Shown here: in pieces, positions 23,055 to 31,822 of the stretch
Position numbering within the stretch: position 1 is the stretch's first letter
Layout: every line of letters starts with the position of its first letter
Assembly (NCBI GenBank): GCA_019750095.1
Contig: JAIEOW010000087.1
Location: 1-49,782 of the forward strand
Source: Phycisphaerales bacterium
GTDB taxonomy: Bacteria; Planctomycetota; Phycisphaerae; Phycisphaerales; UBA1924
Reading direction: 5' to 3'
Length of the DNA stretch: 49,782 nt
Position numbers and translations under genes: made by a program
Notes under the pieces: model-generated
What the model saw: only the letters and a program-made list of their open reading frames with translations
Told to the model about the DNA's origin: nothing
The model's database searches: none

Positions 23055-23276
23055 ATGGACCCCATCACCGGTTACTGTGCGTACTGGCATGCCGAGAGCA
23101 ACACCGGCCGCATCTTTCTGCAGCTCTCGGGCGATCCAAAGAAGTCGGTTCATGTCGAGGTCGACTCGGCATCGGAACTGAACGCCATGGTCGACCTGCT
23201 GCGGCACAACGCGGCCATGAGCTATGACCACGAGTCGAAGATGATCTCCACCGGGTGGCGCAAGCCGGGTGCGTGA
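23055..23276 (+). CDS. Small hypothetical soluble protein, 73 residues
   Basis: I do not recognise it. It is a compact sequence with MDPITGYCAYWHAE, a strand GRIFLQLSGD, a strand KSVHVEVDSASELNAMVDLLRHN and a C-terminal STGWRKPG. The HVEVDSASELNAMVDLLRH portion has the look of a beta-alpha unit from a small alpha/beta fold. It is last in a likely operon with the coiled-coil and membrane proteins and is convergent with nadC, 17 bases away. Confidence 0.6.
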   Translation: MDPITGYCAYWHAESNTGRIFLQLSGDPKKSVHVEVDSASELNAMVDLLRHNAAMSYDHESKMISTGWRKPGA

Positions 23277-23293
23277 GAGAAGGCTCCGGCGGA

Positions 23294-24253
23294 TCACGCA
23301 ATGTCGAGCGCAAGATCCAACGATCGGGCCTGATGCGTCAAACCCCCGACGGAGATGCGATCAACACCCGTCTCGGCGATCTCGGCGATGGTCTCAAGCG
23401 TGACGCCCCCGGAAGCCTCGAGCAGCACGCTCGCTCCCGCCGCAGCCCGCATGCGGACCGAGGCCCGAAGCTGGTCGCAGGTCATGTTGTCCAGCAGCAC
23501 GATGTCGATCACGCCGGAAGGCGAGGACTTTGGGTCGCAGAGTCCGGCCGTGAGCACACGTTCGAACTGTTCGAGCGTGTCGACTTCAAGCTCAACGAAC
23601 CGCAGGCCGCCACTCTCTTGGGCGAGCGCTCGTCCTTTGGCGATCGCCCGGGCGACAAACGCCGAGAGTTGATCGATGGGCACGCCGGCAAGATGGTTGT
23701 CCTTGATGAGCATGGCGTCGTAGAGCCCGACGCGATGGCAGAATCCCCCTCCGCAGCGCACGGCGTACTTCTCCAGCCCGCGCATGCCCGGCGTGGTCTT
23801 ACGCGTGTCAAGCAGACGTGCGCGTGTGTGGGCAACGCGCTGGACATACCCGGCGGTGCCGGTGGCGATGCCCGAAAGTCTGGAGAGCAGATTCAGCATC
23901 GTCCGCTCGGCGGCGAGGACCTCGCGCGTCGGGCCTTCGAGAATTGCTAAGTGCTGGCCCGGCTCGATCCGTTGTCCATCCGCGGCATGAACTCCCAACG
24001 AGCAGCTCGGGGCGAACCGATTCAGAATCGTTGGCAGGCATCGAATGCCAGCAAGGACCCCCGCCTGGCGGACGACAAGAGCGGCCTGTGTATTCGCCGA
24101 TTCTGGGATGCACGCGCGGGAGGTCACATCGCCGGGGTGTCCGCCCGGCCCGAGGTCCTCGTCGAAGGCAAGTTTGACCATGGCCGCCAGTGCCCCATCT
24201 CTGGTCAACTCGGCATAGACAGCGTCCAAAGAGAGCGTGTTCAGGTCGCGCAC
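23294..24253 (-). CDS. nadC: Nicotinate-nucleotide pyrophosphorylase (quinolinate phosphoribosyltransferase)
   Basis: This 319-residue enzyme turns quinolinate and PRPP into nicotinate mononucleotide in de novo NAD synthesis. It shows DLGPGGHPGDVTSRA near the N-terminus, AERTMLNLLSRLSGIAT mid-protein, the signature LLDTRKTTPGMRGLEKYAV, then the CGGGFCHRVGLYDAMLIKDNH motif around the active site, and the TIM-barrel end VLLEASGGVTLETIAEIAETGVDRISVGGLTH. No in-frame ATG lies at the expected N-terminus; the GTG at 24253 gives a start of normal length. nadA and nadB are not here. It is divergent from the ECF sigma gene. Confidence 0.94.
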   Translation of the reverse strand: MRDLNTLSLDAVYAELTRDGALAAMVKLAFDEDLGPGGHPGDVTSRACIPESANTQAALVVRQAGVLAGIRCLPTILNRFAPSCSLGVHAADGQRIEPGQHLAILEGPTREVLAAERTMLNLLSRLSGIATGTAGYVQRVAHTRARLLDTRKTTPGMRGLEKYAVRCGGGFCHRVGLYDAMLIKDNHLAGVPIDQLSAFVARAIAKGRALAQESGGLRFVELEVDTLEQFERVLTAGLCDPKSSPSGVIDIVLLDNMTCDQLRASVRMRAAAGASVLLEASGGVTLETIAEIAETGVDRISVGGLTHQARSLDLALDIA

Positions 24254-24528
24254 AGGCGATCGTACGGACGCCTGAAGCGAAAAACTGCCTGCCGGGGAAC
24301 CAATCGGGAATCCGAGGGAACCTGCGCCCTCGCAGCCGGCGCATCGCGTTTTGGCCCGGTATGGACCGGCACCAAGAACAAAGTTGGACGCTGGAAGGGG
24401 AACAGGACCCTGACATCGTCCGAAAACTCTATCGTGGCCGAACGAAGGGTCGATCCAGGCGTCAAACTCTGGAAAGTCCGTTCGATTGGCAGAACCCAAA
24501 TCTCTTCCCACCGGTAGACTGTCCACCG

Positions 24529-25113
24529 ATGACCCGCGCCGAAGAAAGAGCCCTGATCGAACGAGCGATTGCCGGCGACCGCCGAGCGTCGGCGGAGTTC
24601 ATTCGGGCGCACCAAGGGTCGTTGTACGCGTACATGCTGCGGATGTCTGGGCGCCCCGAGGTGGCCGAGGACATCGTGCAGGACGCGTTTGTTCGTGCGT
24701 TAACCAATCTGCACCGGTTTGACTTCAAGTTCCGGTTCTCGACATGGCTGTTCACAATCGCCAAGCGGCTGTACGTGAACGCTTGCCAGAAGCACAAGCC
24801 GAGCTATGACTCGGACATGGTCGCCAACCGCGAAGGCAAGTGGAACGCGCCCGAGACGCCGACGATCGATGTCGAAGTGAGCGGCAACACCAAGGTCGCG
24901 CTGGACTGGGCTCTGGCGCAGCTCTCTGAGGAACAGCGCGAGATCGTGGTGCTGTTTCACCAGCTCGATTGGCCGATCTCGCAGATCGCCGAGCACATGG
25001 AGATGCCCGAGGGCACGATCAAGAGCCACCTGCACCGAGGTCGGCAGCGGATGCGTGGGCTTCTGGAAGCCCACGCGCAGTTCAGCGATCACGTGGCGGA
25101 GGTCTGGGGATGA
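24529..25113 (+). CDS. ECF-type sigma-70 family RNA polymerase sigma factor
   Basis: This 194-residue protein has the two-domain ECF layout. Region 2 shows AEFIRAHQGSLYAYMLRMSG, EDIVQDAFVRAL and FRFSTWLFTIAKRLY. After an acidic linker (about 95-120), region 4 shows LSEEQREIVVLFHQLDWPISQIAEHMEMPEGTIKSHLHRGR, the helix-turn-helix that reads the -35 element. It is a normal length for ECF proteins. The gene ends in an ATGA overlap with a membrane protein likely to be its anti-sigma factor. No Shine-Dalgarno is evident before the ATG. The 275-base gap upstream has no recognised promoter. Confidence 0.93.
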   Translation: MTRAEERALIERAIAGDRRASAEFIRAHQGSLYAYMLRMSGRPEVAEDIVQDAFVRALTNLHRFDFKFRFSTWLFTIAKRLYVNACQKHKPSYDSDMVANREGKWNAPETPTIDVEVSGNTKVALDWALAQLSEEQREIVVLFHQLDWPISQIAEHMEMPEGTIKSHLHRGRQRMRGLLEAHAQFSDHVAEVWG

Positions 25114-25862
25114 ACCCGCGTGACCGCCGCAACAAGCTTTGGCAGATTCGTGACGTTTCCGACGCCCTGAGATCGGAATCGGTCCCAGCACCGGACCTCA
25201 CGAGGGCGATCCTGGATCGTGTCGACGCCGAGCGTCCGTTTCTTGCGCCGAGCGTTCGCCGTCGAATTCCTTGGGTGTACGCGAGTGTGGTGATGACCAT
25301 TTCCGCGTGTGTCATGGCCGTGGTGCTGGTGCATCGGGCCTCGCCGACGTCGGTGCAACTTGCTCGTGAGCCCTCGCCGATTTCGACGTTGGCCAACTCG
25401 GTGGAGTGCGCCGCATGCCGCAAGCTTGACGCGATCAAGCAGAGCATCGCCAGCGACTCGATCTCTGCCCCAAGCCCAGAGGAGTTTCTAAGCACTGTTG
25501 CCGCCGTGGCGAGTGTTGTGGAACTGGAAAACCCGCCGTTTGCACTCGCAGACCGAACACCGAGTGCGCTGGCCTCCGGGCCCCGGTCGGCGTTGGGCGT
25601 TGATTCCCAGGCCGTAGCGATCATCGGGCAGTCGCCGATGCCAACAGCCAGCCCGGCGATGCTTGGTGAGCTGTCGCGGGAATCCAGCAACATGCTGCGA
25701 TTCGCATCGGCATCCAACAGCCAGTCGATCGTCGCCTCGCTCCCCGGCGAGCCATTGCCGCGTGCCGCACTCTTCTCGGGTGAGCTGCGCAACGTGCGTC
25801 TAGGAACGCATTCCCGTACGCCGACGGCGAACGAACTAGACCTTTTCACCCTGCCCCGCTGA
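25110..25862 (+). CDS. Probable anti-sigma factor, single-pass membrane protein
   Basis: This 250-residue protein starts in an ATGA overlap with the ECF sigma gene. Residues 1-50 form a short cytoplasmic region (NPRDRRNKLWQIRDVSDALR), then a membrane segment (about 52-73, VYASVVMTISACVMAVVLV) and a Ser/Ala-rich exterior tail. The cytoplasmic part lacks the HxxxCxxC zinc anti-sigma motif, though a CxxC pair (CAAC) occurs in the exterior part near residue 110. Its anti-sigma role is inferred from coupling and topology, not from a recognised domain. Confidence 0.65.
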   Translation: MNPRDRRNKLWQIRDVSDALRSESVPAPDLTRAILDRVDAERPFLAPSVRRRIPWVYASVVMTISACVMAVVLVHRASPTSVQLAREPSPISTLANSVECAACRKLDAIKQSIASDSISAPSPEEFLSTVAAVASVVELENPPFALADRTPSALASGPRSALGVDSQAVAIIGQSPMPTASPAMLGELSRESSNMLRFASASNSQSIVASLPGEPLPRAALFSGELRNVRLGTHSRTPTANELDLFTLPR

Positions 25863-25938
25863 TTGCACGCTTCGCATACCGTCCGTCGTCCGACTCGGCA
25901 CGAAACCGCCGAGTGGTTGGCCGGTTCAACTGTTCAGC

Positions 25939-27807
25939 ATGCGAAGATCGACGGTCATCAGCATCGCAGTCACCACACTCGGGCTTGCCGTTGTGTGGCA
26001 CGTCCTTTCGGGCCAGGCCGCCGCACCCCAGTCGCAGCGCATTCCGACAGCAACTGCATCGAAAGGTCTGGGAGCTATCGACGCGGTCGCGTGCTTGCCG
26101 GACGATCTCGACATGATCGTCGTGGTCGATCGTGCCGCAGACCTGCGGAAGTCTCCGGTCGGCACGGGTGCGCTGAAATTTCTGGATGAAGCCGGAACGT
26201 TGACGGAGGTGACCAAGGCTTGGACCGCCCTCGCTGCTCAACTGGGGTGGAGCGAGGCCGAGGCGTTTGATCGATTGCTTGGCACACGCGTCATCCTCGC
26301 CTCGCGGACCGCCGGCGAGGCGGATCGCCGGTGGGCGATGCTGAGCGACGTGAGCGCGGACACGGATCGACGCCTGCGAGAGAGGCTGAAGGTCTCGCCA
26401 CGCGGGATCAGTCAGGGGCACCAGATTCTCTCCGTGGAGAACGGCGAGTTCGAGCTGGTCACCCACCGCTTGCTCCAGGCCAAGCCGGCGACGCAAAGAA
26501 CCGCCGCAACAGCCGACAACGATCGATTCACGCTCGTGTTTGGACCCACTGGTCGCGGCGAACTCCTGGACGAACTCCTCGGCACGCTGACGACAGGCGG
26601 CTCGGGTTCGCCGATGCGCCAGCAGGACGCCTTCGAACTCGCCAAAGGCCAAGGCGTTGCAGACGTGTTGGTGATGACCTCGACCGCCCCCCGTGGTGCG
26701 GCAAGGGACCTCTGGCGCGACTTTGTGATCATGACCGCCAGCAGCACGAACGAGCCTGGAGCCGCAGGAGCGGGCGGCAGTTCCTGGCGAGCGGGCGTGC
26801 TTGTCCGCGATCGGGCACAGCAGGATCAGCTTCGTGCCATGGCCGCGACGGACTCGGGATCATTCGAAGCATTGCGCGGCGGCTCCCTGCTCGCCGTCAT
26901 TCAGAATGCGCCGCTTCCTCCATCTTTGGGCTTTGGGTTGTCAGGTGCGAGCGTCTTATCCGCGTTGCCGATACCACCCGATGCTCGCGCATTGCTGACC
27001 TCCAGGCAGGCGGTTGCGGTGCGATCGATTGGACGCGATGATCGGATGAGCGTGTCGGTTGCGGTGCAATCCACCAACTCTGGAGGGCTAGCCCGCGCGA
27101 TGGACGCCGCGATATCACGCGGGGTAGATGTCTTCGAACAGCGCATGAGTCAAGACTCTCAGAAGACTCGCCTGCCCGCCACAGCGGTGGACTATGCGGG
27201 CATCGCCCCCGAGGCGGTCCGGGTCTTGCCGCTGCCGGCGACGGGCGCCTCACCGATGAGCATGCTCACGAGTCGACCGCTGGTGCTGAGCTGGGTGTAC
27301 GCGACGCGACCCGGCATGAACGGACCGTACAACACGCAGCAACGCGCGTGCGAAGCCGAGCAGCTTGCGGCACCGGTGCTGATGGCTCCGAAGCTGCACG
27401 ATGGTCGCGCAGGATGGATGGTGATCAACGCATCGCAGGAGCCGAGCCCATCGACCGGCTGCGATCCAGTTGCCGAGGCACGACGGTCGCAGGCGAACGC
27501 CGCTCCTGACACACCGCCAGATGCTGGGCAGATTCTCCCGAAGTGCGCACCGACCGCTGCGGAGATTGTCAGGAACGACGCCAATGCACTGACCACCTTG
27601 GCAGCAGGCGAGACCGAGCGCTGGTTTCTGCTCGCGCACATTCGACCCGCGGCTCTTGAGCAGAGGTTGCCATCGCTCTTTCCAGACTTCAAGGGTGCAC
27701 GCTCGATCATGCGGCGATTCAACGAACTGGATATCCAGATCAAGGCGACCGATGTCGGTGACTTGTCGGGAGAAGTGCGCTTGCGGTTTGCCAGTGACCA
27801 GCCGTGA
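25939..27807 (+). CDS. Large exported hypothetical protein of the ECF locus
   Basis: This 622-residue protein has a signal or anchor segment at the N-terminus (STVISIAVTTLGLAVVWHVL). The first third contains LPDDLDMIVVVDRAADLRKSP, a pattern seen in planctomycete exported proteins of DUF3352 type that consist of repeated beta-alpha units. The C-terminal part has LRFASDQ at its end. It has several Cys residues in the second half and no catalytic motif I can name. It lies 76 bases after the probable anti-sigma gene, in the same direction, so it may be a target or a sensor partner. No Shine-Dalgarno is evident. Confidence 0.7.
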   Translation: MRRSTVISIAVTTLGLAVVWHVLSGQAAAPQSQRIPTATASKGLGAIDAVACLPDDLDMIVVVDRAADLRKSPVGTGALKFLDEAGTLTEVTKAWTALAAQLGWSEAEAFDRLLGTRVILASRTAGEADRRWAMLSDVSADTDRRLRERLKVSPRGISQGHQILSVENGEFELVTHRLLQAKPATQRTAATADNDRFTLVFGPTGRGELLDELLGTLTTGGSGSPMRQQDAFELAKGQGVADVLVMTSTAPRGAARDLWRDFVIMTASSTNEPGAAGAGGSSWRAGVLVRDRAQQDQLRAMAATDSGSFEALRGGSLLAVIQNAPLPPSLGFGLSGASVLSALPIPPDARALLTSRQAVAVRSIGRDDRMSVSVAVQSTNSGGLARAMDAAISRGVDVFEQRMSQDSQKTRLPATAVDYAGIAPEAVRVLPLPATGASPMSMLTSRPLVLSWVYATRPGMNGPYNTQQRACEAEQLAAPVLMAPKLHDGRAGWMVINASQEPSPSTGCDPVAEARRSQANAAPDTPPDAGQILPKCAPTAAEIVRNDANALTTLAAGETERWFLLAHIRPAALEQRLPSLFPDFKGARSIMRRFNELDIQIKATDVGDLSGEVRLRFASDQP

Positions 27808-27899
27808 ATCGGCCAGGAAACCGCCAAGACTCATCCGCTAAGCGATAGGCACGCGATTCTGCCCCACCGCCTCCCTATAGTCGTTGACCTACCCCGACA

Positions 27900-27945
27900 G
27901 CTTCCGACCGGAGTCGCGGGGGCCAGGAAGCGTCTTTTGTGGTTT
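27900..27945 (+). terminator. Hairpin with T-rich tail after the exported protein gene
   Basis: GCTTCC (27900-27905) and GGAAGC (27926-27931) pair around a GC-rich spacer. GTCTTTTGTGGTTTTCC follows. It lies 93 bases after the stop codon and before the typA leader, and is a reasonable intrinsic terminator despite the interrupted T-run. Confidence 0.4.
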
Positions 27946-28014
27946 TCCCTGAGTGCGGGACGTTTTCACCGCACCGGCGATGGTTCATCGCTCGCATCCC
28001 CCATCCTCGCCAGT

Positions 28015-28042
28015 CCCCCCTCCCCCCCTCCCCCCCTCCCCC
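28015..28042. promoter_or_regulatory. Extreme C-tract (G-quadruplex on the minus strand) in the typA leader
   Basis: The plus strand has C6-T-C7-T-C7-T-C5 just 14 bases before the typA ATG. The minus strand therefore has four runs of five or more G with single-base loops, which is a textbook parallel G-quadruplex motif; the mRNA carries the C-rich strand. No Shine-Dalgarno exists before the ATG; instead the mRNA has this pyrimidine tract. Confidence 0.75.
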
Positions 28043-28055
28043 ACTCCCTCCGCCA

Positions 28056-30005
28056 ATGACCATCACGCTCGAACAGGCCAAGATCCGTGCTTCGTTGCTC
28101 CGCAACGTCGCCATCATCGCGCACGTTGACCATGGCAAGACCACACTGGTCGACCAGTTGCTGAAGCAGTCAGGCAACTTCCGCGTTGGCGAGCTTGAGA
28201 AACTCGAAGGTGGCCAGCACGGCTTGATCATGGACAGCAATCCGCTAGAGCGGGAACGCGGGATCACGATCCTGTCCAAGAACTGCGCAGTGAACTATGT
28301 CCGCAAGGTGGGCGACAAGATCGAAGAGTTTTATGTGAACATCATCGACACGCCGGGCCACGCCGATTTCGGCGGCGAGGTCGAGCGTGTGCTCCGCATG
28401 GCCGACGGGTGCCTGCTGCTCGTCGACTCTTCCGAGGGCGCGATGCCGCAGACGCGGTTCGTGCTGAGCAAGGCGATCGAGGCGGGGCTGAAGCCAATCG
28501 TGATTGTGAACAAGTGCGATCGTGCCGACGCTCGCATCGACGAAGTGATCAACGAGGTCTTCGACCTGCTGGTGGAACTGGGTGCCGACGATCATGCGCT
28601 GGACTTCCCGATCGTCTTCGCATCAGGACGCGCGGGATGGTCGACGACCGATCTCGAACTCGCCAAAACCGCCAAGGGCGAGGCCGCGTTGCCGGGCCAC
28701 CCGAACGCCGATCTGCGTCCCATCTTTGACGCAATCGTCAAGCACGTTCCGCCGCCAGAGGCGGATGTCGACGCGCCGCTGCAGATGCTGATCACGACCC
28801 TGGACTACAACGACTATGTCGGGCGCATCGGCATCGGACGCGTTTTCCACGGCCAGATCTCATCGGGCCAGCAGGTCGCCGTGATGAAGATGGACGGCAA
28901 GATCCAGCAGAGCAAGGTGCAGAAGCTGCTGAAGTTCCAGGGTCTGGGTCGCACCGACGCCGACACCGTCATCGCCGGCGACATCTGCGCTCTGGTGGGG
29001 CTGGACTCGGTGGACATCGGCGACACCATCGCGGACATCACCGCGCCCAAGGCCCTGCCGCCGGTGAAGATCGACGAGCCGACCCTGACCATGGTCTTCC
29101 GCGTGAATGACTCGCCGTTTGCCGGGCTCGAGGGCTCGTCGGTGACCAGCCGGCAGATCCGCGAGCGGCTGGAACGCGAACTGCAGCACAACGTCGCGCT
29201 CCGCGTCGACTTTTCCGCAAGCGCAGGCGATGAGTTCGTCGTCTCGGGCCGAGGCCTGCTCCACCTGGGCATCCTGCTGGAGACCATGCGCCGCGAGGGC
29301 TTCGAGCTCTCCGTCGGAAAGCCGCAGGTCGTCATCAAGCAGATCGACGGCATCGAGCACGAGCCCATCGAGTGGCTGGTGGTCGATTGCCCCAACACCG
29401 CGCTCGGCCCGGTCATGGAACTCGTCGGCAACCGCAAGGGCGAGATCAAGAGCATGGAGCCCCGCGGCGACGCCATGACCCACCTTGAGTTCGAGATCCC
29501 CGCACGCGGGCTCATCGGTCTGCGATCACGCATCCTCACCGCCACTCAGGGTGATGCCATCATGCACCACACCTTCGAACGCTTCGCGCCCATGTCGGGC
29601 ACCGCCCCGGGGCGCACGCAGGGCGTGCTGATCGCCACCGACTCCGGCCCCGTGACCACTTATGCCTGCGAACTGCTCGCCGACCGCGGCGTGCTGTTCG
29701 TCACTCCGGGCGACAAGGTCTACGCCGGCCTGATCTGCGGCGAGCACAATCGCGACAACGACCTGGTGGTCAACATCACGCGTCTGAAGCATCTCGACAA
29801 CATGCGTGCCGCGAGCAAGGACAAAACCGTCGTCTTGAAGACCCCGCGCAAGCTGACACTCGAAGCCGCGCTGGAGTACATCGAAGAAGACGAACTCGTC
29901 GAGATCACGCCGCAGAGCGTACGGATTCGCAAGAAGATCCTCGACGAGAGCATGCGCAAGCGCGCCGAACGTCAATCTCGAGACCGGGAAGAGGCGAAGG
30001 TCTGA
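28056..30005 (+). CDS. typA: Ribosome-associated translational GTPase TypA/BipA
   Basis: This 649-residue GTPase is of the EF-G-like TypA/BipA family, which helps 50S assembly and translation under stress. The G domain shows [15 protein letters not shown] (P-loop), LERERGITI (switch I), [16 protein letters not shown] (G3) and NKCDR (G4). Later family motifs are [16 protein letters not shown] (domain II), [26 protein letters not shown] (EF-G III/V) and [14 protein letters not shown], with [12 protein letters not shown] and [14 protein letters not shown] in the C-terminal domain. It is slightly longer than E. coli BipA (607). The ATG at 28056 follows the C-tract. Confidence 0.96.
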   Translation: MTITLEQAKIRASLLRNVAIIAHVDHGKTTLVDQLLKQSGNFRVGELEKLEGGQHGLIMDSNPLERERGITILSKNCAVNYVRKVGDKIEEFYVNIIDTPGHADFGGEVERVLRMADGCLLLVDSSEGAMPQTRFVLSKAIEAGLKPIVIVNKCDRADARIDEVINEVFDLLVELGADDHALDFPIVFASGRAGWSTTDLELAKTAKGEAALPGHPNADLRPIFDAIVKHVPPPEADVDAPLQMLITTLDYNDYVGRIGIGRVFHGQISSGQQVAVMKMDGKIQQSKVQKLLKFQGLGRTDADTVIAGDICALVGLDSVDIGDTIADITAPKALPPVKIDEPTLTMVFRVNDSPFAGLEGSSVTSRQIRERLERELQHNVALRVDFSASAGDEFVVSGRGLLHLGILLETMRREGFELSVGKPQVVIKQIDGIEHEPIEWLVVDCPNTALGPVMELVGNRKGEIKSMEPRGDAMTHLEFEIPARGLIGLRSRILTATQGDAIMHHTFERFAPMSGTAPGRTQGVLIATDSGPVTTYACELLADRGVLFVTPGDKVYAGLICGEHNRDNDLVVNITRLKHLDNMRAASKDKTVVLKTPRKLTLEAALEYIEEDELVEITPQSVRIRKKILDESMRKRAERQSRDREEAKV

Positions 30006-30010
30006 TCGAT

Positions 30011-30037
30011 CGCCCTCCGACGTGCATCGGCAGGGCG
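30011..30037. other. Strong hairpin between typA and the M32 peptidase gene
   Basis: CGCCCTCCGA (30011-30020) pairs with TCGG-C-AGGGCG (30027-30037), with one bulged C, around a 6-base loop. It begins six bases after the typA stop codon. No T-run follows, so it may be an RNA 3' hairpin or an attenuating structure between two co-transcribed genes. Confidence 0.4.
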
Positions 30038-30058
30038 GCGGGGCTACGGTTTCGGCTC

Positions 30059-31585
30059 ATGGCACAGCAACCCGCCGCATATGACCAACTCGTCCAGCAC
30101 CTCCGCCAGGCCGCTCTTTTCGAGTCGGTCGGCTCACTCTTGAGCTGGGACCAGGAAACGTACATGCCCCCCGCCGCGGCGGAGCACCGCGCCGAACAGG
30201 CGGCGGCGATCTCAACGCTCACACACGAGCGCATGACCGCGCCGAAGCTCGGCGAGTTGCTCGCCGCGTGTGAACGTGACTCCGCGCTCACCGGCGATGC
30301 TGCCAGCCCGGTCGCCCGCAACCTCCGAGAGATCCGTCGCGATTACGATCGCGACACCAAGCTGCCCACCGAGCTCGTCGCCGAGCTCGCCAAAGTTGGT
30401 TCGCAGTCTCAGGAAGTCTGGAAAGAGGCGAGAGCCAAGAGCGACTTTGCGATGTTCCGTCCATGGCTGGAGCGGATGATGGCGCTGACGCGCCGAAAGG
30501 CCGAGTGCCTGCGCACCTCATCGCACGGCGAGTTGTACGACGCGCTGCTGGATACCTACGAACCCGGAGCGTCGGCCGCAGAGATCGACGCGGTCTTCAC
30601 CCCGCTCGCCGAGCGCCTCTCCGCGCTGGTGAGCGAGCTTGGCAAAGCCGGGCGACACCCCGCCGCGGCGGTGCTGAACGTGCCGTTCGATCACGATCGC
30701 CAGCACGCGATGGCCCAGCTCGTGCTCCGAACCATGGGCTTTGACTTTGAGTCCGGTCGACTCGACGTCACCACGCACCCGTTCTGCTCCGGCATGGCCC
30801 CCGGCGACACACGCCTGACCACGCGCTACAAGGACCAGACCTGGACCAACTCGCTCTACAGCAGCATGCACGAGGGCGGGCATGGTTTGTACGAGCAAGG
30901 ACTCCCGAAGCTCGGCCCCGCCGCAGGCACGCCGCTCAGCCAGGCGATCTCGCTGGGGATCCACGAGAGCCAGAGCCGCATGTGGGAGAATTTTGTGGGT
31001 CGCAGCCGCGAGTTCTGGTCGTGGCTGATGCCACACGCCAAGACCTTCGCCGGCTCATCACTGGAAGCGTTCACCGCGGATGACGCGTTCAAGGCCGTGA
31101 ATCAAGCCAAACCCAGCTTGATCCGTGTCGATGCCGACGAAGCGACGTACAACCTGCACGTGCTGATCCGATTCCGCCTGGAGCGGGCGATCATCAAGGG
31201 CGACCTGCCGATCAAGGACATTCCCGGCGAGTGGAACGCGGCGTACAAGAAGTACCTCGGCGTCGATGTTCCGAGCGACAAAGTCGGCTGCCTGCAGGAC
31301 GTGCACTGGTCCTTCGGTCTGATCGGCTACTTTCCCACCTACACCCTCGGCAACCTCTACGCCGCCCAGCTTTGGGAAACGATCAACACCCAGATCCCCA
31401 ACCTGCCCTCGCTCATCTCCCGCGGCGAGTTCGGCGAGCTGAAGACCTGGCTGAACACCAATATCCACACCCACGGCAGGCGCTATCTGGCGGGCGAACT
31501 CTGCCAGAAGCTGACCGGCAAGCCGCTGTCGGCCGAGCCGCTGATTCGATATCTGGAGGGGAAGTTGCGGCCGATTTATCGGTAG
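30059..31585 (+). CDS. M32 family metallocarboxypeptidase
   Basis: This 508-residue zinc carboxypeptidase removes C-terminal residues with broad specificity. It carries the M32 landmarks in order: LLSWDQETYMP at about 28-37, HPFCSGMAPGDTRLTTRY, the zinc motif HEGGH (271-275) within MHEGGHGLYEQG, HESQSRMWENFVGRS (third zinc ligand Glu and stabilising residues), and GYFPTYTLGNLYAAQLW near the C-terminus. The length matches the roughly 500-residue norm, so it is complete and cytoplasmic, without a signal peptide. The ATG at 30059 has no strong ribosome binding site. Confidence 0.95.
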   Translation: MAQQPAAYDQLVQHLRQAALFESVGSLLSWDQETYMPPAAAEHRAEQAAAISTLTHERMTAPKLGELLAACERDSALTGDAASPVARNLREIRRDYDRDTKLPTELVAELAKVGSQSQEVWKEARAKSDFAMFRPWLERMMALTRRKAECLRTSSHGELYDALLDTYEPGASAAEIDAVFTPLAERLSALVSELGKAGRHPAAAVLNVPFDHDRQHAMAQLVLRTMGFDFESGRLDVTTHPFCSGMAPGDTRLTTRYKDQTWTNSLYSSMHEGGHGLYEQGLPKLGPAAGTPLSQAISLGIHESQSRMWENFVGRSREFWSWLMPHAKTFAGSSLEAFTADDAFKAVNQAKPSLIRVDADEATYNLHVLIRFRLERAIIKGDLPIKDIPGEWNAAYKKYLGVDVPSDKVGCLQDVHWSFGLIGYFPTYTLGNLYAAQLWETINTQIPNLPSLISRGEFGELKTWLNTNIHTHGRRYLAGELCQKLTGKPLSAEPLIRYLEGKLRPIYR

Positions 31586-31643
31586 TGGCACAGCCGACTC
31601 GGGTCCCGACGTTTCATGGTCACGCGGCTATCATCTGGGCTTG

Positions 31644-31717
31644 CAGGGTGTAGCTCAGCTTGGTAGAGCGTCTGGTTTGGGTCCAGAAGGCCGCTGGTTC
31701 GAATCCAGTCACCCTGA
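31644..31717 (+). tRNA. tRNA-Pro (anticodon TGG)
   Basis: The acceptor CAGGGTG pairs with CACCCTG, with an A discriminator. The anticodon stem TCTGG/CCAGA holds the loop TTTGGGT, so the anticodon is TGG, reading CCA and related Pro codons. The T arm is GCTGG-TTCGAAT-CCAGT. The 3' end is repeated 1.15 kb downstream and seems to have served as an attachment site. Confidence 0.96.
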
Positions 31718-31720
31718 TTC
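31708..31720 (+). repeat. Left copy of 13-bp direct repeat (attachment site in tRNA-Pro)
   Basis: GTCACCCTGATTC covers the last 10 bases of tRNA-Pro plus three bases beyond it. An identical copy lies at 32865-32877. Integrases commonly recombine at such tRNA 3' ends, leaving the gene intact and duplicating the end at the far boundary. Confidence 0.65.
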
Positions 31721-31822
31721 GATTGCATAGCCCCGCAGGTCACGAACTTTCGGCCTGGTTGCTGCTGGTCAGCGTGTTGGAATCGGCGCTGCTTTCTGCA
31801 AGCGACACGAGTCGTAGACTCG

